NCBI GenBank assembly: GCA_002392965.1
Contig: DGIA01000022.1
Coordinates: forward strand, 12,458-76,457
Direction of reading: 5' to 3'
Origin: Bacteroidales bacterium UBA3834
GTDB lineage: Bacteria > Bacteroidota > Bacteroidia > Bacteroidales > P3
DNA: 64,000 bases
The notes beneath the pieces are model-generated. The model was not told where the DNA came from, did not search any database, and was given only the letters and a program-made list of their open reading frames with translations. Shown piece after piece: positions 35,501 to 44,380 of this stretch (the stretch's first letter is position 1; every line of letters begins with the position of its first letter). The translations under genes and the position numbers were made by a program.

Positions 35501-38500
35501 GGTAGAATCGACAGGCTGATTGTCGAGATAGTAATAGAACTTGATTTCAGTGGCGGTGTCTTCTCCTTGATTGCGTACCTGTACGGGAATTGTGACACTG
35601 CTGCACGAATTATAAACTAAAGAATCAGCGAAACCAATCATTGCCATATCCATCTGGGGCACTCCCACCAGATGCATATTGAAAGGCGTAACCGGGCTCC
35701 CACAGCCAATTATCTTATCGAATCGAATATTCGGTCGGTTGCCACTTCTTGAACCTGTGCCGGAATAGCCAAAGATAGAGGGTGACATCGCTGTGTTCTG
35801 AGCCTTATACAGGGTCGTATTTGCCTTTGATGTGTAACGGATACTCGTACCTGTAGTCACTGTGGTGGACAGTTGGTAGGCAACCTGTACCACCAATGAC
35901 GAGGTTCCATCCCACTGGAACGGTGTGTCAAGGTCTAACCGCACCCAGTCTTTCGCCTGTCTGCGGTAAATCACCATCGGATGACGTTCATACACCTGTG
36001 ACACCGTCTTCCACGAAGAAGTACTGCCGAAGATGGTATCTGAAACCAATCCCATGGCGATAAAATAGTTGTCAAACACCACAGAATCTCTCGGTGTCGT
36101 AGTATTGATATTATAGATGGAATCGAGGAAGAAACTGATGGAATAGATACCTCCAGCCGTAAGACCTGCAGTGGCCAGGTCGTGGGCACTGTACATATAT
36201 TGCTGCCGTACATAAGCGTTGTTAGGCTGGTATGGTGACGGGAGTGAAGTCTTGGCTGAAGTATTCGTTCCCGTACCAACAATGGCATCCTGCCCCTTAT
36301 CCACCAATAGGCTCATGCCCATGGTTCCACCAGCATAAAGAATATCCGTCACATGTGTGAAACCAGTATCCACGGCATTCATATTGTAATTGTACCACAC
36401 CGGAACGACACCGCTGTGTGTCGGTATATAGGTAATGGTATCACGGGTGGCGTAGGTAATCTGACGGTCGGGAATAGCTGCCGGCGCATCAGGGGTGTAC
36501 TTCACATCTACTGTCCCCCACACCGTGTCGTCGGCACTTGTCACATCTTGCTGAATCGAATTCACCCACACATGAACCGTCACCAACGTATCGGCATCAA
36601 GATCAAGATGGAGTCTATTGGTGAAGGTATATACCATCGAGTCTCGGGCTCCAATACCGTTGGCAATCACCTCCGATACGGTGTCGCCTGCACCTCTGAA
36701 ATTAAGCACAATCGTGTCTGTAGCCTGGACACCAAAGTTGTGAACCATTACCGACACTTCCTCGTCTCCAAGAGCGCATCCTCCCTCTGGCAGCACAAGG
36801 GCACTCAGTGATATATCGACAGTCGGCACATTGATAACTTCCACCGTTATTTTGCCTCTGCCACCCTCGCATCCATTATCGCTATAGCGAATCCACGCTG
36901 GGTTGTTATGATCAAGGAACATCGGATTGTCTGCAGTCGAGAGCGTCCAGTCTGACGAATTGCCATTGAAGGCTGTACGAACAACGCCAGCTCTCGTAGC
37001 TGGCACGCTGATTGACGAACCACTCCACACGTATGAAGGAACATTCTTCGAAGTCCACGAGGTGCCGTTTGTAATCACACTATTGAAAGCCAAAGCATCT
37101 TCGATCACACCCCCACGACGATAGATGAAGCCCACATTCGAATTATAGTTGAATGACGGGGATGTCTGCGTGCGGATAGTTTTGCTGCTGTCCGATGCAG
37201 GGTTTCCACTCACACTACCGTACTGCACCACCAACGACTGCCCTGGTTCTATCTTTACATCGGGCATTACAAAGACAGTGTTCAGAGAGGAAGTCGACGA
37301 CACGGTCTGCAACGTATCGCCTTGCAAGTAGGCTGTGGCGTCTCCTATATTGGTCAACTGCACCGCACCTTTTCTGTTGGACACCCGCCAAGTATCCCAT
37401 CCCGAATTGGGTGTCGTTCCCTGAGCCGCAGCAGCTGTCGAAATCTCCACCTGCGTAATGCGCACAATCGGAAGGCTTCTCCGTTGCATGATGTAGTATT
37501 CCGCATTCTCTCTCATACTGTCGGTCGTATAACTATTTCCAACATAGAACGGTTCTCCGCCGATAGAGTCACTGTACCAGAACAACTGCGAATACCGTTG
37601 CGGTGCTGTGGTAGAGTTATATACGTCCCATTTTTCCACTCCTTCAGTTGGAGTAATGCTTATCGCCGTGTTGTAATTCACTTGCACTGTGTCGTCAGCC
37701 GGTGTGGAAGGATGGGAATGGCTCACCACCCGGAAAACGTTGGTATCATTGGTCTGGTTGGGATCGTTTCCGAAACTGGTCCACACACAGATGCTATACA
37801 CCGAATCGTAATGTCCGTTGGCTGGCAAATGTAACATTACTCCCGTATGTATCGACACCGAATCCTCTGCTGGAACCGTCTGCGTCACTGTCAGGTTGTG
37901 CACAGCCCCACCGTTCATCTGGTATGAAAGGCCCAGAGGCAGGCTGGTAGCAGGATTATAGACACTCATACCGTTGTTTCTCATCAGTAGCACCATCTCC
38001 ACAGAATCTGGCATATAGCAATCCTCTGACGGAGGATTGAGCAAAGCCTCTACTTCGAAGTCGTATGCCAACGACGAGAACTCAAAAGCACCAGGACATG
38101 TTACCATAATGCCACGGAGCGTATCAAAAATATCGGTCGTCACACTCGCCACAGGAATACCCACACCCTTTACGGCTCGATTATACGTACGCAAATCAAC
38201 CAAACTGCCGTTCAAGAAGCCTGGATTCACCGATATAGACAGTGAGTCGGCTGGTTCGGCCATTTTCCATGTTTCAATCGTGAGGCATGAAGTTGTGACT
38301 CGGCGGTTCAGTACACTTCCGTTCGAATAATATACATTGTTGCTAAGTGTATTACTCGTATTATTGCCAGGCTGATAACTGAGGGCATAATTGCGATTGT
38401 CCATCGCTGCCACTATATTATCTACAAAAGTGCAGTTGCTGATACCCGAACCTCCGAAAGTTGTGGCGGCCACATTATTTCGAGTCGGCGCATTCATCTT

Positions 38501-41446
38501 CACCGAGTTATACACCACCTCAATATACGATCCGCTGATTATATTGAACGGCGTCCACTGCGAATTGGCATTCCCGTTGTCCTCGCATACCATCATGTTG
38601 TTGGCCACCAACGCATGCGCTGTCGCTGTACCCGTCAGTCCGCTCAAACCCATGGCTCCGGCACCGTTGCTTGTGAATATACGATTACGTTGCAGGCTGA
38701 TGCTTCCGTAGCAGTCGTTCACCTGCGCCACAAAACCTCCGTTGGTCAATACATCGTACATCTCGTTGCCGTCGATGGTAAGATTGGTCTGATAGACAGC
38801 TTGCACTGCATTGTTGTATTGGTTGCTGAAACGGTTTCCACAGATTGCCACTCCCATCGACAGACTCTCTGACGAGGACCCCAATGCCTTCACTCCTACA
38901 AGACCGCCCTCAAAAGTGCATCCCAACACCTGCATTCCATCAGAATAACCGCTGTTGACCATGCTTCCGATTCGCATCAATGCCTCTGGATTGGCCAGAC
39001 TATCTATAAACCGGCACCCTTCGAAGCGGCAGCCATCGCTATTCTGTCCCATCTGCACCATCTGCTCCAATGCTCCATTCCGACGCACAAATTCCATATT
39101 GCGGAAACGCACATGTGCCACATTCTCCAAATTCACTATCGACCCCTGGGTCTGCATCTCATCGTAATAAAGAGTCGCCATTGTGTCCGACTGCGACTCA
39201 AACACAATATAATGTGCTTCCGTAAGTCCGTTTACCATGGGCATCGTGAACGCTGGATAACTGCCCGGTGCCAACCTCACTATCAAACTGTCATCTATTC
39301 CACAACGACTCAACGAGAAAAGGAACTCCTCTATCGTGCTGAAATGCTTGTTGGCTCCGCCGATATTACGCACACCGTTCATCGGCCCTGCACATACGAT
39401 AAACTCCGTCTTGATGGTATCGTTATACGGTTCATGGTCTCGGTAACTATGCGAATTGGCCGTCAGCGTATCCTCCACCCACACTTTCAATGTGTAGAAT
39501 CCTGGTGCCAACGGCACGTTTGGTGCTATTGTCACTGCCTCTGTCGCACCCGCCGCCAAATTTCCGCTCCAATCGTAAAAGTCACTCACCGTGTCATTCG
39601 CTCCCATAATGGTGAAACTTATCCTTATGGCGTCGAATGGCAACGCTCCGCAGTTCTTCAATCGCACTTGGACACTGTGATCCTCCGGCGTCATCGGCAC
39701 ATTGTAGTTCGGCGTCACCAACCCATACGTTGCCGACGTCGTCACCGTATCGAACCCCGCGTCATATAGCAACGGCAGATTGGCACTCTGGTAGAACACC
39801 ATCGCCGGACGATACGCATAAGCCAGATTCGAATTCTCATACTCATAACCGTTGCCGTGGTAACTCGCATTAACGACACTATAATAGATCGTCTTCAACG
39901 AGTCCACTGCCGGTATGGTCCTCGTCTTCACCGACACTGCCGCTGGGTCGTATGTGTCGTCATACACAGCCTGCACCATCAATCCCTTACCGGCATAATA
40001 GAACGTATCTTTCAAGTTCACATTAAACTCTGTGTTCGCACTCAACTGGGGAATCGTTAACGCCGAATCATATACAATCTGCATATAACTACCCGTAAAC
40101 GCACGGTAATACTCACTCGGGTCCATTTTGTAGTCTGTCGGCACATTCTTCAACCTGAACTGGAATTTCTGGCGTGTCTGCGGAGCCGTCATACTCTCTC
40201 CAATCATAAACTTCATCGAGGTCATTGCGCCCGGTCCGTATCCAGCATTCCTCATCGTCGCGGAATCATACACCCACTCACTTCTGCTATCGGCCCCCCC
40301 GGGGAACGGATACGACTTCCCATACACACTCACCGATCCTTCCATACCACTCGTCCACTCCGCAGCCTGCGCAGTCCCTCGTGTGCAATAGTACCTCGCC
40401 CAGGTTCCCGACGAACTCGGGAATCTGCTCATGTTGCTGTTACTCGTCGAATCTCGTGCCACACAGTAAAAATACATCATCGTGTCATACCCCGCGAACG
40501 GTATGCGGGCACTATACACCGTACGCGTTGCCAAGTCAGTCGGGAGCGTCACAGGACTCTCCCATGTGTACGACGTCGTCGCCACACGATGCTCCGTCGG
40601 GTCGCTACCCACACGATACACCACATACACCGAATCCCTGTTCATTCCCGCCGACAACGATGTCTTTGCCGAAAACTCAATCCTTGCTCCTCGGCTGCTT
40701 GCCAACACCTCCCCGTCGGGATATGCCACCATCTTTAACGTCGGCGCCAACATACGATCCGCACTCGCATCCACTTTGATATTGTCAATCCACCAACCGT
40801 ACCGATTCGTGTCAGCAGGTCCGCTCAACGAACGTCTCTTCACCACAAACTTGATAATCACCTTTCGCTCATTCGCCGCCACCGACGCCGTCAACGCATT
40901 ATCGATATTGAATCGCTCACTCCTCCACTGCGCATTTGTCGGCCCACTGGCGGTATCGTCCCATCCGCTTCCACTGTACGACTTATTGTTGAAACCTCCA
41001 TTACCGCCAAACTCCGTACTCCGCTCTCCCGCAGGTGTCGCATAATGCTGGCTCGTCAACTGCGTCCACGTAGATTGATAAGCCAACTTGTAATAAATCG
41101 CACCCATCATAAGACCGGCTCCCGACGTCGTGTTCTTCGGCAACTTGCAAATATGATCGAAATACAACGAAATATAACGGATGTCACGTAATTCCTGAGT
41201 TTGCGTGAAATCCAGCGTATCCAGATAAAACTCCACCTCGTTATCCTTCAACTGATGGACATGCAGCGAATAATCGCCTCCTCGCGATACAGACATCGTC
41301 CGGCTATATGCCGTCGAAGGCACCACCGCATAGTTCACCGGCTCCCCACTCTCGAAACCCTGATAGTGCATCTGGTGAATCTGTGCCTGCACAGACACAC
41401 CTAAAAAAGCAAAAATAGCACCAAACAAGAAAATCCTCTTTTTCAT
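29555..41446 (-). CDS. Giant T9SS-sorted surface protein, about 3,960 residues
   Basis: I start at the ATG at 41446, giving the signal peptide MKKRIFLFGAIFAFLGVSVQ. From there the protein appears modular. A jelly-roll-like region comes first (about 30-230). A parallel beta-helix follows (about 695-1120, FSTIEEFLFSLSRCG onwards). Next is a lamin-tail-like segment (about 1325-1455), and a second beta-helix (about 2045-2490, DYTTFSQAVDTLSAVG onwards). A GEVED-type domain lies near 3000-3100. Around these are about ten CARDB-like Ig repeats starting with patterns such as DIAFKEVLAPLGN and DLAIAGIYSPRS. The C-terminal 80 residues (QNYPNPFTKQTTIPF to QMRKMILK) are a type A T9SS sorting domain. The architecture suggests a fibrous adhesin or a glycan- or protein-binding surface protein. 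No protease or hydrolase motif was found. Confidence 0.93.
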   Translation of the reverse strand: MKKRIFLFGAIFAFLGVSVQAQIHQMHYQGFESGEPVNYAVVPSTAYSRTMSVSRGGDYSLHVHQLKDNEVEFYLDTLDFTQTQELRDIRYISLYFDHICKLPKNTTSGAGLMMGAIYYKLAYQSTWTQLTSQHYATPAGERSTEFGGNGGFNNKSYSGSGWDDTASGPTNAQWRSERFNIDNALTASVAANERKVIIKFVVKRRSLSGPADTNRYGWWIDNIKVDASADRMLAPTLKMVAYPDGEVLASSRGARIEFSAKTSLSAGMNRDSVYVVYRVGSDPTEHRVATTSYTWESPVTLPTDLATRTVYSARIPFAGYDTMMYFYCVARDSTSNSNMSRFPSSSGTWARYYCTRGTAQAAEWTSGMEGSVSVYGKSYPFPGGADSRSEWVYDSATMRNAGYGPGAMTSMKFMIGESMTAPQTRQKFQFRLKNVPTDYKMDPSEYYRAFTGSYMQIVYDSALTIPQLSANTEFNVNLKDTFYYAGKGLMVQAVYDDTYDPAAVSVKTRTIPAVDSLKTIYYSVVNASYHGNGYEYENSNLAYAYRPAMVFYQSANLPLLYDAGFDTVTTSATYGLVTPNYNVPMTPEDHSVQVRLKNCGALPFDAIRISFTIMGANDTVSDFYDWSGNLAAGATEAVTIAPNVPLAPGFYTLKVWVEDTLTANSHSYRDHEPYNDTIKTEFIVCAGPMNGVRNIGGANKHFSTIEEFLFSLSRCGIDDSLIVRLAPGSYPAFTMPMVNGLTEAHYIVFESQSDTMATLYYDEMQTQGSIVNLENVAHVRFRNMEFVRRNGALEQMVQMGQNSDGCRFEGCRFIDSLANPEALMRIGSMVNSGYSDGMQVLGCTFEGGLVGVKALGSSSESLSMGVAICGNRFSNQYNNAVQAVYQTNLTIDGNEMYDVLTNGGFVAQVNDCYGSISLQRNRIFTSNGAGAMGLSGLTGTATAHALVANNMMVCEDNGNANSQWTPFNIISGSYIEVVYNSVKMNAPTRNNVAATTFGGSGISNCTFVDNIVAAMDNRNYALSYQPGNNTSNTLSNNVYYSNGSVLNRRVTTSCLTIETWKMAEPADSLSISVNPGFLNGSLVDLRTYNRAVKGVGIPVASVTTDIFDTLRGIMVTCPGAFEFSSLAYDFEVEALLNPPSEDCYMPDSVEMVLLMRNNGMSVYNPATSLPLGLSYQMNGGAVHNLTVTQTVPAEDSVSIHTGVMLHLPANGHYDSVYSICVWTSFGNDPNQTNDTNVFRVVSHSHPSTPADDTVQVNYNTAISITPTEGVEKWDVYNSTTAPQRYSQLFWYSDSIGGEPFYVGNSYTTDSMRENAEYYIMQRRSLPIVRITQVEISTAAAAQGTTPNSGWDTWRVSNRKGAVQLTNIGDATAYLQGDTLQTVSSTSSLNTVFVMPDVKIEPGQSLVVQYGSVSGNPASDSSKTIRTQTSPSFNYNSNVGFIYRRGGVIEDALAFNSVITNGTSWTSKNVPSYVWSGSSISVPATRAGVVRTAFNGNSSDWTLSTADNPMFLDHNNPAWIRYSDNGCEGGRGKITVEVINVPTVDISLSALVLPEGGCALGDEEVSVMVHNFGVQATDTIVLNFRGAGDTVSEVIANGIGARDSMVYTFTNRLHLDLDADTLVTVHVWVNSIQQDVTSADDTVWGTVDVKYTPDAPAAIPDRQITYATRDTITYIPTHSGVVPVWYNYNMNAVDTGFTHVTDILYAGGTMGMSLLVDKGQDAIVGTGTNTSAKTSLPSPYQPNNAYVRQQYMYSAHDLATAGLTAGGIYSISFFLDSIYNINTTTPRDSVVFDNYFIAMGLVSDTIFGSTSSWKTVSQVYERHPMVIYRRQAKDWVRLDLDTPFQWDGTSSLVVQVAYQLSTTVTTGTSIRYTSKANTTLYKAQNTAMSPSIFGYSGTGSRSGNRPNIRFDKIIGCGSPVTPFNMHLVGVPQMDMAMIGFADSLVYNSCSSVTIPVQVRNQGEDTATEIKFYYYLDNQPVDSTMHAVSIVGGQFDTLTLFNKSIEPGRHSLTAVLSIAGDSIASNDTLRTTFVVRYCGGVYTIAADSTGDYTTFSQAVDTLSAVGIVGPVTFQVANGVYDEQVTVSNVSGSSQINSISFVGMGDSVVLTYAPTVDNNYVLKFNAVSNINLSNMTLVSRPTTTSGKNYGNVLLLQDVHGMHLTESNLKVSRNIVAGDKNVNNFLSNVCLMGDVSGLHINNCTIDSGFYAVKCEGATGNYDHIYIDHNTLANFAYGAVLLRDVSDLFIRSNDIRSSNSSSSRGLTGLYLSQVTDSFIIEKNMIYLISDNQGAKRGMQLENVGCDINNPGYVVNNMISTYGTGSAGLDNVKVGNANKAASAGIIIDSTSSYVNILFNTVRVYGTTSTAASVNDLTLAFLCGLAPTNLQVMNNIFSNFSNGYAYYITSSTGVTTSNFNAYYSEANNKFGWGTTALAQLTALQAANSDDGNSVFDEPFFEAIDDLHLLKTNFAEKAQYNTEVVDDIDGNSRPQIPAPTIGAHEAPRLTHDMSVVRIHAPVVPANPLNIETDSLKVVVSFYNNGRSNETDVSWYAYIEGYEDSTRSVTCNLSPFAAGVTKKDSVMLHTILGLIDTQVVHVVLLCPTDTALANNEMTAKVYLAPAFNLKASNVTVTPNGCNMQNAEVKITLQNVGYKPFPAGTQIKIGYHTEIKSPANVVIPTLPDTVEQYITLQNTLPTGNSSVTLTFDSLANLYPTDTAINIDVYVKGWCHYQYDIIPLAPGADTTAFITKNSYFTPAAPVGYDTVLPYGTWGAVRASQENGLPIRWYNDTTSASFFFPGSNQVSITTANYNRSTLWNNTPQFFDDTVYYLRCYSNKNCPSEFSSVNVTMAPRIPNDIAFKEVLAPLGNRVYMENDTVRVKISNFGTAPQSNIPITYVLKQGNNVLQTVTETIHDMVPAGQDYVYTFDSLLNTPYPTTAKTYTLQVWTALPNDGVRRNDTIRQNYTFSSLAVTKYNTFQPPIPTEDDTRWDITRISWNGIDMDLTPLNRSYTNLAAYPSPEYPTLHVTRGTTDTIIIQVTPLDGEAQHDRCKAWVSIDFDRSGIFNDNASCNERPVNAMPFYDDSTFKAEVTIPECASLGYQRMRVNVTSYSGEQSLGHAMDFLLFVDENAPAKDLAIAGIYSPRSYLIHDDTPREVSFRMYNRGTQAVSAADIHYSFAGDSLNTGVLHWTGNLLHGTSTVVTLPIHSFCLGTTTLTIWHELEGDVDSTNNILVYEYHRFHTVNARYLDNFDSLDLWYAPTGYNAYTRNYWELGAPNKTRLDTAWSGTQVWATDLNSNISSGTRGNISYLYSPIIDNSMIHIDTISFRMRRNFTNGSTMHIEYLNFEGRWVKMAPDSVLTWYNNTEDMVFNGTSTNSGDHYTRYWFSSSATQLSGNYPEKMQIRFVYRSPADNKSSYGEGCAIDDFYLGRARRNYDAGVVAITKPEAPKFGQTLYPEVVVKNYGFDTIREFDLGYTHYGSILSKISHFSGVRIPPDGTDTFLFDAPFIVTSDYPDSFYISAYASVLGDIYHDNDTCQQLFYLYMLDNDIAADSIMAPLNYVIAGDTGVTVTLRIHNFGLNPIHTATASYFVNGVNRVDEFIDFDNSLNHRPLASDEYINYTFRHKIHAAMGLMNLTVFVKTDSNDYLYNDTVFRRIEGITSVSDLEAASVIVDTSSFNNVRIGLVIENRGARGANNFEVGYWIDNDTSTMVRETYYRALPLPALTTGYYIFDADLPTRAAPYDHVNAFVHIDNDNNPNNDTTDLIAEQYTDIEVTKVIVEENAGNECRVFLELRNIGNLALVDKQLRLRATVNGNDLSYNVRQRVNPGQAIHFQFEQTIPKSPTRQYEGTGRVLDIAGDDNSANNQTSIVEVVNYMEGIPFVDAGQLVLEQNYPNPFTKQTTIPFILPNAAHVHFFVMDAMGHIVYRDHRFYQAGNHSLNIDMEAYPAGFYYYGIEVDGQRQMRKMILK

Positions 41447-41535
41447 ATAATGCAATCTTTATTTTTTCAATATCAATTATTTACAATTATTCACAGGCAT
41501 AACAAACCTCCGTTCGGAGCCTGTTAAACCTAGTA

Positions 41536-41543
41536 CAAAAATA
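41536..41543 (-). promoter_or_regulatory. -7 promoter element for the giant gene
   Basis: The minus strand reads TATTTTTG, 90 bp before the ATG at 41446. Between them, at 41508-41519, is a small hairpin CTCCG-TT-CGGAG that would lie in the leader RNA. The rest of 41447-41727 is AT-rich with no other feature seen. Confidence 0.5.
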
Positions 41544-41727
41544 CTAAAAAAAACGAATACCGGTGTTTTTTTTTATATAAAAAAACTAAAAAGCACCTCT
41601 TTCATTACAAACGACTATCGGCACCATGCGCCAGCATCGGTATCAAAAACGACAATACAGACGCCTAATTGACAGCCTGTTCGACCTCAACGGACATTGA
41701 AATGTAATGGAGATTCGCTGCCGGGAA

Positions 41728-42474
41728 TCAACCGAGCGAAGATCGCTGCTCGAGAGCTTCGTAAAGCATCACGCCCGCGGCCACACTGACATTGAGTGAC
41801 GACACCTCGCCCACGACGGGCAACTTGGCTCGTACATCGCTCATCTTCAGCAGTTCAGAACTAATTCCAGTCTCCTCATTACCCATGATGAGTACCGTAG
41901 GACGCCGGAAATCAACCTTACGGTAATGCACAGCGCCTTTCTCTGTCGAAGCCACCACCTGATATCCATACTGCTTGGCCAGATTAACCATGGTCTTGAG
42001 ATTCTGTTCTCGGCAGACAGGTAACCGCAACAAAGCACCGCTGCTCGTCTTTACTGCATCCTCGTTCAAGGCCGCACTCCCGTGGTCGGGCACCACCAGC
42101 GCGCTGACACCAGTGCACTCAGCCGTACGAGCAATGGCTCCCATGTTCCGCACATCGGTGACTCGATCCAACAAAACCACCAACGCATTGTCACCCAGTG
42201 TTTCGACAAGTTCCATAAAACTATGGTACTTGACAGCTGCAATGACAGCCACCACACCCTGGTGGTTGCCGGTGGTCATCTTGTTGAGCCTCTCGACAGG
42301 GACATACTGGAAAGGGATGTCGTGCTCCTTCAGAGCAGTCCGCAACTCTCCCATAAGCGAGCTGTTGAGCCCATTCTGCACAAGCACACGCTCCATTTGT
42401 GCGCCACTTGCCACAGCCTCGATCACAGGCCTTAAACCATAGATCATCTGCTGTTTATTCGCTGCTTTTTCCAT
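41728..42474 (-). CDS. rlmB: 23S rRNA (guanosine-2'-O-)-methyltransferase, TrmH/SpoU family
   Basis: The 248-residue protein has an N-terminal substrate-binding domain (about residues 8-80, MIYGLRPVIEAVASG). The SPOUT methyltransferase core follows, with the three SpoU motifs LLDRVTDVRNMGAIARTAE, IMGNEETGIS and SLNVSVAAGVMLYEAL. These form the knotted S-adenosylmethionine site. RlmB methylates G2251 in the P-loop of 23S rRNA; other SpoU members modify other RNAs, so the target is inferred. Its first 20 bp overlap the end of the ABC ATPase gene. Full length for the family. Confidence 0.87.
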   Translation of the reverse strand: MEKAANKQQMIYGLRPVIEAVASGAQMERVLVQNGLNSSLMGELRTALKEHDIPFQYVPVERLNKMTTGNHQGVVAVIAAVKYHSFMELVETLGDNALVVLLDRVTDVRNMGAIARTAECTGVSALVVPDHGSAALNEDAVKTSSGALLRLPVCREQNLKTMVNLAKQYGYQVVASTEKGAVHYRKVDFRRPTVLIMGNEETGISSELLKMSDVRAKLPVVGEVSSLNVSVAAGVMLYEALEQRSSLG

Positions 42475-43108
42475 CTACAATTGTTATTTTTCGATCGGCC
42501 ATAGCGGCCAGTTCTTCATTATGGGTGACGATGACAAAAGTCTGCCCCATTTCCTGACGGAGGGTAAAAAGAAGTTCATGTAACTGACGGGCATGCTGGG
42601 AATCGAGGTTACCGCTGGGTTCGTCGGCCAGCACCACCATGGGTTTGTTCATCAATGCCCGCGCCACCGCCACCCGCTGGCATTCACCACCACTCATGGC
42701 CGACGGCTTATGTTCCGAACGGTTGGCAAGACCCAGATGATCAAGCAATTCCATCGCTCTCCTGCGTGCTTCATCCTGTTTTTCGCCACGTATCAACGCA
42801 GGAATCATCACGTTCTCCACTGCAGAAAACTCGGGAAGCAAATGATGAGCCTGAAACACAAAGCCTATCTTCTCGTTGCGGAAGCGTGCCAACTCTCGCT
42901 CTTTCAACCGAGTGACATCCACATCACCATACATAATTCCTCCGCTGTCGGGACAATCCAGAGTGCCAAGAATCTGTAGCAATGTGGTTTTCCCTGCGCC
43001 GCTGGCACCGACAATCGACACCACCTCACCTTTCTCGATGGTCAAATTGATGTTGCGTAGCACCTGCAACGCCCCATAACTCTTATTGATATTTATTGCT
43101 TGTATCAC
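42455..43108 (-). CDS. ABC transporter ATP-binding protein, LolD/MacB type
   Basis: The 217-residue ATPase has Walker A GASGAGKTT (about residues 34-42) and the Q-loop FVFQAHHLLPEFSAVENVMIP. The signature MSGGECQRVAVARAL, Walker B VVLADEPSGNLDS and H-loop VTHNEELA complete the set. The LLPEFSAVENV form is typical of the LolD/MacB/FtsE group that works on lipoproteins or the envelope without net import. The partner permease (LolC/E type) is not in the window, so the gene symbol is left open. It overlaps rlmB by 20 bp and lies 24 bp after hutI. Confidence 0.87.
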   Translation of the reverse strand: MIQAININKSYGALQVLRNINLTIEKGEVVSIVGASGAGKTTLLQILGTLDCPDSGGIMYGDVDVTRLKERELARFRNEKIGFVFQAHHLLPEFSAVENVMIPALIRGEKQDEARRRAMELLDHLGLANRSEHKPSAMSGGECQRVAVARALMNKPMVVLADEPSGNLDSQHARQLHELLFTLRQEMGQTFVIVTHNEELAAMADRKITIVDGKSSE

Positions 43109-43132
43109 ACTATTATCTTAACGACTTAACTA

Positions 43133-44365
43133 CTAAACTTCCACTCCGTTCAGGAACACCCGTTCTACCTTGTTCTCGCCGTAGGCGTATGGCATATACT
43201 CGTAGCTCGCCATTGGCTTGGTTATGTAAAAATTGGCTTTCTTGCCAACAGCAATAGAGCCAACCTCGTCGCTGACGCCCATAGCGTAGGCGGTGTTGAG
43301 GGTGGTGGCATTGATGGCCTCCTCGGGTGTAAGGCGGTAGCGGATGCAGGCCATCGAGAGGATGAGCTGCATGTTGCCCGAGGGCGACGTGCCAGGGTTG
43401 TAGTCGGAAGCCATAGCCACCGGCAGGCCTGCCTCGATCATCCGGCGGGCAGGAGAGAGCGGCAGGTTGAGGAAGAAGGCGCAGCCAGGCAGTATGGTAG
43501 GCATTGTGTCGCTACCCTTCAGGCACTCTATCTCGGCGCCGCCCATCTGCTCCAGGTGATCGACTGATATGGCATTGTATTTCACGCCCACCTGCACGCC
43601 GCCCGATACAGCCATTTCATTGGCGTGTATCTTAGGCCGCATGCCGTATTTGATGCCAGCCTCAAGTATTCGTGCGGTATCCGCGACGGTAAAGAAGCCC
43701 TGGTCGCAGAATACGTCGATGAAGTCGGCCAATCCTTCGGCTGCCACTTTGGGTATCATCTCGTTTATCACCAAATCCACATAATCCTCCTGATGACCGC
43801 GGTATTCCAAAGGGATGCCATGGGCGCCGAGGAAGTTCGACTTGATGGTCATAGGCGAGTTCTCCTTGAGGCGGCGTATGACGCGCAGCAGCTTCAACTC
43901 GCTCTCGGTCGAGAGGCCGTAGCCACTCTTTATCTCGATGGCACCCGTGCCCATGTGCATCAAGTCGTCGAGGCGCTGCCGGGCCATGTCGTAGAGCTCC
44001 TCCTCCGAAGCGGCGGCGGTGGCTTTGGCCGAATTGAGGATACCTCCGCCCCTCTTCGCAATCTCCTCATAGCTCAGCCCGCGTATCTTATCGACAAACT
44101 CATGCTCGCGCGAGTTGGCATAAACAATGTGCGTGTGCGAGTCGCAGAACGACGGCATTACCATGCGTCCTGTGGCATCCACCACATTCTCGGCGGTACC
44201 ATCCCACTCGCTCATCGGCCCAAAAGCTTTTATCTTACCGTCTTCAATAAGCATGTAGGCATCCTTGATGGTCTCCAATTGGGCCATCTCCTTGCCCTGC
44301 TTGCGCAGTTTCGGTGAGGTCTCCACACCCACCAGCTCCTTGATATTCCTAACAAGTGTTCGCAT
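43133..44365 (-). CDS. hutI: Imidazolonepropionase
   Basis: The 410-residue amidohydrolase matches HutI, which hydrolyses imidazolone-5-propionate to N-formimino-L-glutamate, the third step of histidine breakdown. Metal-binding motifs are CDSHTHIVYANSREHEF (about 72-88) and KIHANEMA with its histidine. The family signatures KSGYGLSTESELKLLRVI, VDHLEQMG and MASDYNPGTSPSGNMQLI are present. The substrate-binding arginine and glutamate in SREHE are intact. No hutH, hutU or formimidoyltransferase gene lies nearby, so the pathway is split or partial. The short gap to the ABC ATPase suggests co-transcription. Confidence 0.95.
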   Translation of the reverse strand: MRTLVRNIKELVGVETSPKLRKQGKEMAQLETIKDAYMLIEDGKIKAFGPMSEWDGTAENVVDATGRMVMPSFCDSHTHIVYANSREHEFVDKIRGLSYEEIAKRGGGILNSAKATAAASEEELYDMARQRLDDLMHMGTGAIEIKSGYGLSTESELKLLRVIRRLKENSPMTIKSNFLGAHGIPLEYRGHQEDYVDLVINEMIPKVAAEGLADFIDVFCDQGFFTVADTARILEAGIKYGMRPKIHANEMAVSGGVQVGVKYNAISVDHLEQMGGAEIECLKGSDTMPTILPGCAFFLNLPLSPARRMIEAGLPVAMASDYNPGTSPSGNMQLILSMACIRYRLTPEEAINATTLNTAYAMGVSDEVGSIAVGKKANFYITKPMASYEYMPYAYGENKVERVFLNGVEV

Positions 44366-44380
44366 ATATCTTTGTTTTTT

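Noticed and set aside
41447..41727. Possible gene or insertion-sequence end before the giant gene
   Set aside because: The stretch is AT-rich with stops in all frames, only a 5-bp hairpin and a promoter element; no terminal inverted repeats or target duplication were seen.
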